From Micropruina glycogenica (GTDB lineage: Bacteria; Actinomycetota; Actinomycetes; Propionibacteriales; Propionibacteriaceae): a stretch of DNA of 64,000 nt. The notes below the pieces were generated by a model, which was not told where the DNA came from, did not search any database, and worked only from the letters and a program-made list of their open reading frames with translations. The position numbers and the translations under genes are program-made. The stretch spans positions 2,170,001 through 2,234,000 of the forward strand of contig NZ_LT985188.1 in assembly GCF_900289045.1 (NCBI RefSeq). Direction: 5' to 3'. Positions 57,956-64,000 of this stretch are shown piece after piece; position 1 is the first letter of the stretch, and every line of letters starts with the position of its first letter.

Positions 57956-59371
57956 TCAGCCCAGCCGGGTGCCGCGCTCGGGTCGTCCGGTGTAGATGGC
58001 GTAGGCCAGGCAGCCGAAGGCGAGCCCCGCGACGATCGAGGGCAGCACGGCCACGCTGTAGAGGTTGTTCACGCAGTAGGCCATCAGATAGCCGATGGTG
58101 GTGAACACCACCCAGCGAGCCGTCCCTCGGCGCAGCGGCAGCAGGGCGATCAGCGCCAGGCTGAGGCCCACGTACCAGGGGTGCAAGGCCTGGCCGATGA
58201 ACAGCACGAACACCGATCCCCAGGCGGTCACCTCAAGCGGGCGCTCGGGCCTGGTGACCAGCAGAAATACCAGCCCACCCACGGCCAGCAGCGCCAGCAG
58301 GGTGTTGGCGGCGTTGGTGAGGTCGACGCCGGTCCAGGCGAAGGCGTCCGAGATGGCGATCGAGAGGGTGAGCGTGCGGGCCCGGCCCATCTGCGAGAGC
58401 CAGTTGGTCCAGCCGAAACCCAGGCCGGTGGACAGCGAGACGGCCACGAAGGTGGTCAGGGCCACGACGGCCGCGACGGCGGTGCGCCAGCCCAGCACGG
58501 CGACGCGTTGCGGCCGCGACAGCCGGACGAGTTGTGCGGCGACAGGCAATCCGGCGGCGGCGATCACCGCGAGCCCGGCCTGCTGCTTGAGCGCCATCGC
58601 CAGCCCGATCACGATCGGCGCCAGCACCAGTGAGGCAGAGACCCGGGGCACGCGTTGCACGCTCAGCCAGATGGCGAACACCACCACGCCGGCCATCAGG
58701 GTGTCGTTGTGGGCCCCGCCGACCAGATGGACGATCGCGATCGGGTTGAGCACACCCAGCCAGACGGCCCACTGCCGGTCGACGCGCAGCTGATCGGCGA
58801 GGCGGGGCAGAAACGCCGCCAGCAGGCCCATGCCGGCCAGGGCGGGCAGCCGCTGGGCGATCACGCCCCAGTAGGGGTGGAACCCGCCGACGGCGATCAT
58901 CAGCCTGTTCACCTCGAGCGACAGCGGCGGGTAGGCCACGCCGTTACCCGCCCAGAACGGGTCGATGAACGCCGCGAACGGCCCACCCATGCTGCCCATC
59001 ACGTCGACGTAGGGGTTGCCGCCCTGATGCAGAATCCAGCCCAGGTCGGCGTACAGAAACGGGTCGCCGCTCATCACCGGCGGCACGATCAACAACGGCA
59101 CCGACCAGACCAGCCACAGCCAGGCGGGTACGGCCGGGCGACCCGGGCCGGGCACCAGCAACAGCCAGCCCAGCGACAGCAGCACGCAACCGAGCGCGAT
59201 CAGCAGGTTGCCGGTGCTGCGGTCGATGGTGGTGGCCAGCCAGGCGATCGGGCCGACGCCCCAGCCGACCGGATTGAACGAGAAACCGTTCGAGGTGGCG
59301 CCCAGCCCGACCAGGGTCGAGCCGACCAGTCCGATCCACACGCCGGGCAGGCGCCAGAACGAAGCGGGCAT
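57956..59371 (-). CDS. MptB-like polyprenol-phosphate-mannose-dependent alpha-mannosyltransferase (copy 1)
   Basis: 471 residues from ATG 59371. About 12 membrane helices of a GT-C fold. The first large extracytoplasmic loop holds SGDPFLYADLGWILHQGGNPYVDVMG (about residue 90), where the Asp of DLGW acts as catalytic base in GT-C enzymes, then GNGVAYPPLSLEVNRLM. C-terminal cluster LHPWYVGLSLALIALLPLRRG is typical of the MptB/alpha(1,6)-mannosyltransferase family that extends lipomannan outside the membrane in mycobacteria and corynebacteria. Substrate here is inferred. The start lies 123 bp after a similar gene. Confidence 0.85.
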   Translation of the reverse strand: MPASFWRLPGVWIGLVGSTLVGLGATSNGFSFNPVGWGVGPIAWLATTIDRSTGNLLIALGCVLLSLGWLLLVPGPGRPAVPAWLWLVWSVPLLIVPPVMSGDPFLYADLGWILHQGGNPYVDVMGSMGGPFAAFIDPFWAGNGVAYPPLSLEVNRLMIAVGGFHPYWGVIAQRLPALAGMGLLAAFLPRLADQLRVDRQWAVWLGVLNPIAIVHLVGGAHNDTLMAGVVVFAIWLSVQRVPRVSASLVLAPIVIGLAMALKQQAGLAVIAAAGLPVAAQLVRLSRPQRVAVLGWRTAVAAVVALTTFVAVSLSTGLGFGWTNWLSQMGRARTLTLSIAISDAFAWTGVDLTNAANTLLALLAVGGLVFLLVTRPERPLEVTAWGSVFVLFIGQALHPWYVGLSLALIALLPLRRGTARWVVFTTIGYLMAYCVNNLYSVAVLPSIVAGLAFGCLAYAIYTGRPERGTRLG

Positions 59372-59494
59372 GCGAAACCTTCGGGTTGGGGGTTGCCCAC
59401 CGAGTCTAGAGGGGGTTCCGGCCCGACCCGGCAAAGAGAGCGTGAGTCTGGGCATCGTCTGCGATACCCGAACTCACAGTGTGTTTCGAACAGG

Positions 59495-60868
59495 TCAGGT
59501 CACGCCGTGCCACACCACGGTCTGCACGGCGTTCCAGCTCACGAACCCGACCATGAACGCTGTCACCCAGCCGAACTGACGGCGCGTGAGCGGGATCAGC
59601 GCCAGCAGCACGATCGACCACGGTATGTACCAGGGGTGCATCGACTGCCCCAGGCCGCTGACCGCCAGCGACCCCCAGGCCACCAGCGCGAGGGGACGAT
59701 CGTAGAACCGGACGGCGATCCACACCAGCGCGGCCAGCAGCGTGAGGGTCGAGATGGCGCCCACCGCGGCGAGCCAACCGGTCGGGTCGCCGCCGAAGCG
59801 CTCGATCAGGCTCTCGCCCACCTGCGCGATCACCGAGAACGGCGCGGCCGTGCCGGCCTTGCCCATCAACGACAGCCACTTCGTCCAACCGAAACCAAGC
59901 CCGCTGGCCAGGCTGACGGCGACGAACACGAGCGCGGCCACGAGCGTGGCGACGGCCGTGCGAGCGGCCAAGATCGTCAGCCGGCGAACCGGGGGCAGCG
60001 CCGCCAATCGGGCGGCGATCGGCAGCCCGGCGCAGGCGATCACCGCCAGCCCGGCCTGCTGCTTGAACGCCATCGCCACCCCGATCACAGCGGGGCCCCC
60101 GACCAGGCCGTAGGCCCAATGCTCGCCGCGCAGCCCCACCCACAGTCCCACCAGAGCCAGCGCGATCATCGCGGCATCGTTGTGCGCTCCCCCGACGAAA
60201 TGCACGATCACCAGGGGGTTCACCAGCCCCCACCACAGCGCACGATCGGCGTCGACGTCCAGCCGAGTGGCCAACCGGGGCAGCACCCAGGCGATCACCG
60301 CCAGCGACAGCAACGCGGGCAGCCGCATCGCGATGATGCCCGCATAGGTGGCGAAACCGACCAGCCGCACCACCACCGCATCGGTCAGCAGGGCCAACGG
60401 CGGGTAGGCCACACCGTTGCCCGCCCAGAGCGGGTCGACGTGCGGCGCGTAGGGGCCACCGGCACCGGTCAGACCAACGACGTACGGGTTCTGGCTCTGA
60501 TTCACGATCCAACCCAGGTCGGCGTAGAGCACGGCGTCCGCCGAGAGCACCGGGGGCACCACAAGCAGCGGCACGCTCCACAGGGCCGCGGCGATCAGCA
60601 AGCGGCGCCGATAGGTCGGGTCGGCGGCACCGGGCCGGGCCAGCCACCAGGCGGCCACCAGCAGCAGCACACCGATGACGACGGCCAAGCGGTTCCACGG
60701 CAGCGGCAGCGCGCTGCCGATCGCGTTGACGGCTGCGGACGGCCAGCCGTCCGAACCGAAGGCGAACTCAGGGTGACAACTGCCCCAGCCGATCAGCGCC
60801 GTGCCCAGCAGCCCGATGCCGCAGACGGCGGACGCCGGCAGGCGCAAGTCGGTCAGGGCGGCGGGCAC
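59495..60868 (-). CDS. MptB-like polyprenol-phosphate-mannose-dependent alpha-mannosyltransferase (copy 2)
   Basis: 457 residues from GTG. The same architecture as the gene downstream, with matched landmarks: SADAVLYADLGWIVNQSQNPYVVGLTG, GNGVAYPPLALLTDAVVV, VHFVGGAHNDAAMIALALVGLWV, MAFKQQAGLAVIACAGLP, GWTKWLSLMGKA and MHPWYIPWSIVLLALIPLTRR. The shared GAHND and KQQAGL motifs show that the two arose by tandem duplication. The pair may act in succession on the same lipoglycan backbone, as MptB and MptA do in mycobacteria; that assignment is inference. Confidence 0.85.
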   Translation of the reverse strand: MPAALTDLRLPASAVCGIGLLGTALIGWGSCHPEFAFGSDGWPSAAVNAIGSALPLPWNRLAVVIGVLLLVAAWWLARPGAADPTYRRRLLIAAALWSVPLLVVPPVLSADAVLYADLGWIVNQSQNPYVVGLTGAGGPYAPHVDPLWAGNGVAYPPLALLTDAVVVRLVGFATYAGIIAMRLPALLSLAVIAWVLPRLATRLDVDADRALWWGLVNPLVIVHFVGGAHNDAAMIALALVGLWVGLRGEHWAYGLVGGPAVIGVAMAFKQQAGLAVIACAGLPIAARLAALPPVRRLTILAARTAVATLVAALVFVAVSLASGLGFGWTKWLSLMGKAGTAAPFSVIAQVGESLIERFGGDPTGWLAAVGAISTLTLLAALVWIAVRFYDRPLALVAWGSLAVSGLGQSMHPWYIPWSIVLLALIPLTRRQFGWVTAFMVGFVSWNAVQTVVWHGVT

Positions 60869-60975
60869 GGGCTCATGCTAACGGCGTCGACGCAGGGCAC
60901 TCGAATGTGACCCTGTCGAACGCAGCACAGAGTCCGCAGCGCCGACGGTCGAACGCTGGGGACGAAGGCTGAAAC

Positions 60976-61218
60976 GTGTGCCGGCATGGGTGACAGGTGC
61001 CTCCGCGGATCTCTGCTGCCGCGTTATGACGCGGCAGCAGTCACACAACCCGGCGCTGGACAATCGATGCCGGCACCGGTTGACTCGCGCCGGCGTCCAA
61101 CCCAGCAGGTGAATCGATGTCGGCATCAGTCACTGCTGCCACCGTGGGCAACTGCTGCCAGGAAATAACCCGGCACCATTTCGGCAACGCGGCAGTAGTG
61201 ACCGATGCCGGCATCGAT
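60976..61218. repeat. Cluster of palindromic repeats downstream of groEL
   Basis: In the 423 bp between groEL and the MptB-like gene there is no gene. CTGCTGCCGCG-TTATGA-CGCGGCAGCAG (61013-61040) is a perfect 11-bp hairpin. A 28-base unit at 61113-61140 (ATCGATGTCGGCATCAGTCA...) returns inverted at 61191-61218 with 25 matches. Partial copies with ATGCCGGCA and GTGAC/GTCAC lie at about 60979-60994 and 61033-61081. Confidence 0.65.
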
Positions 61219-61245
61219 CGAGCGACGCGGGTTCAGGCTCAACGC

Positions 61246-61279
61246 ACGAAGCCCCCGTCCAGTTGGACGGGGGCTTCGT
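61246..61279 (-). terminator. Intrinsic terminator of groES-groEL
   Basis: ACGAAGCCCCCGTCC and its exact complement around AGTT give a 15-bp stem, 13 bp after the groEL stop. On the minus strand a short T-poor tail follows. Confidence 0.93.
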
Positions 61280-61291
61280 GGGTTCAACCGA

Positions 61292-63205
<1,914 letters not shown>

Positions 63206-63289
63206 TCAAAACCCTTTCTTTGCTGGGCACGGTGGCCCGAAGTTGTCGGATTCGGGGCCGGGACGTCGTCGCGGTGCCGTCTTCGGCCG

Positions 63290-63316
63290 TTCGCACTCTA
63301 CGGGTGAGAGTGCTAA
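63290..63316 (-). promoter_or_regulatory. CIRCE element 1 (HrcA operator)
   Basis: TTCGCACTC-N9-GAGTGCTAA: one mismatch to the CIRCE consensus TTAGCACTC-N9-GAGTGCTAA. It lies downstream of the predicted -10 TAGATT (63321-63326 on the plus strand). Confidence 0.9.
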
Positions 63317-63334
63317 CTCGAATCTATCGCGGCG

Positions 63335-63361
63335 TTAGCACTCGTTCAACCCGAGTGCCAA
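63335..63361 (-). promoter_or_regulatory. CIRCE element 2 overlapping the groES promoter
   Basis: TTAGCACTC-N9-GAGTGCCAA: one mismatch to consensus. On the minus strand TTGAAC (63344-63349) lies inside the spacer, and 17 bp on is TAGATT (63321-63326), a good -35/-10 pair. HrcA bound at both boxes would bracket the promoter. Confidence 0.92.
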
Positions 63362-63370
63362 CGATTCTGG

Positions 63371-63715
63371 TCAACTCAGCCAGCCGGCGACGAGTTGCCA
63401 GATCGCCCAGCCGGCGAGCACGGCCAGCGCCGCCAGGTAGGCCAGCACCAGGCGGGTGTCGCGCAGCAGGCACTTCGAGCGGGTGAGCCCGGCGCGGCGA
63501 GCCCGCCAATAGCCGGCGAAGCCCAGCCCGGCGAACACCAGCAGGGCGAACGGGCCGGCCAGCCAGCCGAGCAATGCCACGGTGGCGAAGATGCACAACT
63601 TCAGCGGGTCGAACGCCGGCGCCTCGGCGGCGTCGTCCGTCCCCGACCGGGCAGCCACCTGCTCCGAGGGGCTGGGACCGCCCGCGATGCGGCGGGCGTC
63701 GTCCACGCCGCTCAC
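63371..63715 (-). CDS. Small membrane protein, unknown function
   Basis: 114 residues from GTG 63715, overlapping the stop of the upstream gene by four bases (GTGA). A hydrophilic N-terminus (residues 1-38) is followed by LCIFATVALLGWLAGPFALLVFAGLGFAGYW (about 42-72) forming two close helices, a basic loop RARRAGLTRSKCLLRDTRLV, and a third helix LAYLAALAVLAGWAIWQLVAGWL. No family recognised. Transcribed with the preceding Cys-rich gene; ends just before CIRCE 2. Confidence 0.65.
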   Translation of the reverse strand: MSGVDDARRIAGGPSPSEQVAARSGTDDAAEAPAFDPLKLCIFATVALLGWLAGPFALLVFAGLGFAGYWRARRAGLTRSKCLLRDTRLVLAYLAALAVLAGWAIWQLVAGWLS

Positions 63716-64000
63716 GAGCCGGCCCGGCTCGTCTCGACCAGCCGCAGTTCGCGGCGGGTGGTGGCGGTGCTGAGTCGCTGATCGGCCAGTTGCGGCCACG
63801 CCTGCACCGCGCAGAAGGGTGCGCACTGGTGGGCATCGGCTGCGCTCTTGGTGCCCACGTGCACGCAGCACTGGGTGAGCCGCTCTTCGATCATGGTCGA
63901 GATGTCCATGAACGGTTTCACGGTGATGCGCACCACCCGCTCGGCGAGCAGGCGGCGCAGCCGGTTCTGCTGGCCGGGCAGTTTGCCGGCCGCCAGCGTG
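63712..64000 (-). CDS. C-terminal fragment of a cysteine-rich protein, possibly radical SAM
   Basis: The frame is open to the window edge, so 96 C-terminal residues are visible and the start is outside. Key part: ITVKPFMDISTMIEERLTQCCVHVGT followed by HQCAPFCAVQAWPQL, i.e. a CC-x(n)-C-x3-C cluster that could ligand an Fe-S centre as in the C-terminal extension of some radical SAM proteins. The helical QNRLRRLLAERVV precedes it. The radical SAM core CxxxCxxC would be upstream of the window, so the assignment is tentative. It overlaps the next gene by four bases. Confidence 0.45.
   Translation of the reverse strand, partial: TLAAGKLPGQQNRLRRLLAERVVRITVKPFMDISTMIEERLTQCCVHVGTKSAADAHQCAPFCAVQAWPQLADQRLSTATTRRELRLVETSRAGS

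Overview
The window is chromosomal DNA of a high-GC Gram-positive bacterium (Actinomycetota). The evidence is the GC-rich sequence with strong G/C at third codon positions, a monomeric NADP isocitrate dehydrogenase, the linked order mdh / DUF3017 / purH-purN / DUF6350 (PerM-like) / sucD-sucC, a GuaB3-GuaB pair, groES-groEL under CIRCE, and MptB-type polyprenol-phosphate mannosyltransferases. A member of the Propionibacteriaceae or a near relative is my best guess; no marker here fixes the genus. I found no rRNA, tRNA, CRISPR array, prophage or intact transposase gene. Most of the window is core housekeeping sequence, with accessory genes and short repeats in the gaps.

Layout: 1-2.6 kb, end of a teichoic-acid-type polymerase gene, a GT2 glycosyltransferase and a RecF/SMC-like ATPase. 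3-7.2 kb, an aldo/keto reductase lacking its catalytic Tyr, an operator-controlled operon (membrane protein, XRE regulator, MDR oxidoreductase) and an orphan membrane protein. 7.4-17.6 kb, icd, purU, a PPOX-type flavoprotein, a phosphoribosyltransferase, a large secreted GH13 amylase that looks like the front half of an amylopullulanase, a phosphoglycerate-mutase-like phosphatase and mdh. 17.7-30 kb, an acyl-CoA synthetase, purH-purN, a TetR/MFS efflux pair with paired operators, DUF6350, a PknH_C-like membrane protein, sucCD and a secreted M23 peptidase. 30-37.7 kb, pcrA, a frameshifted lipoprotein protease, and a PspC-containing two-component cluster. 37.8-44.9 kb, nucleoside uptake, nucleoside hydrolase and ribokinase (a nucleoside salvage set), an S9 peptidase and a CASTOR/POLLUX-type channel. 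45-49 kb, guaA, cysK and cysE. 49-54.3 kb, a WYL regulator pair, a GNAT-NUDIX fusion, chorismate mutase, a ribbon-helix-helix/DUF4097 operon, a small inverted-repeat element and a vapC remnant. 54.3-64 kb, guaB3-guaB, a TIGR01777 epimerase, two tandem MptB-like transferases, groEL-groES with two CIRCE boxes, and the end of a cysteine-rich (possibly radical SAM) protein.

Functional themes: the TCA steps icd, sucCD and mdh; purine synthesis and salvage (purU, purN, purH, guaB, guaB3, guaA, nucleoside transporter, hydrolase, ribokinase); cysteine synthesis (cysE, cysK); and envelope work (glycerophosphotransferase, GT2, MptB pair, M23 peptidase, PspC/LiaF-like sensing).

Most interesting signals: (i) three GTCA boxes spaced exactly 11 bp apart, running into the start codon of an RHH regulator that is followed by a cytosolic beta-solenoid (DUF4097) gene; (ii) a 117-bp MITE-like element with 25-bp terminal inverted repeats that ends where vapC homology begins; (iii) an aldo/keto reductase with Tyr replaced by Asp; (iv) a lipoprotein protease split by a -1 frameshift; (v) paired palindromic operators set on a near-consensus promoter upstream of the XRE operon; (vi) a palindromic repeat cluster beside groEL. 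I did not find an obviously new defence or biosynthetic system.
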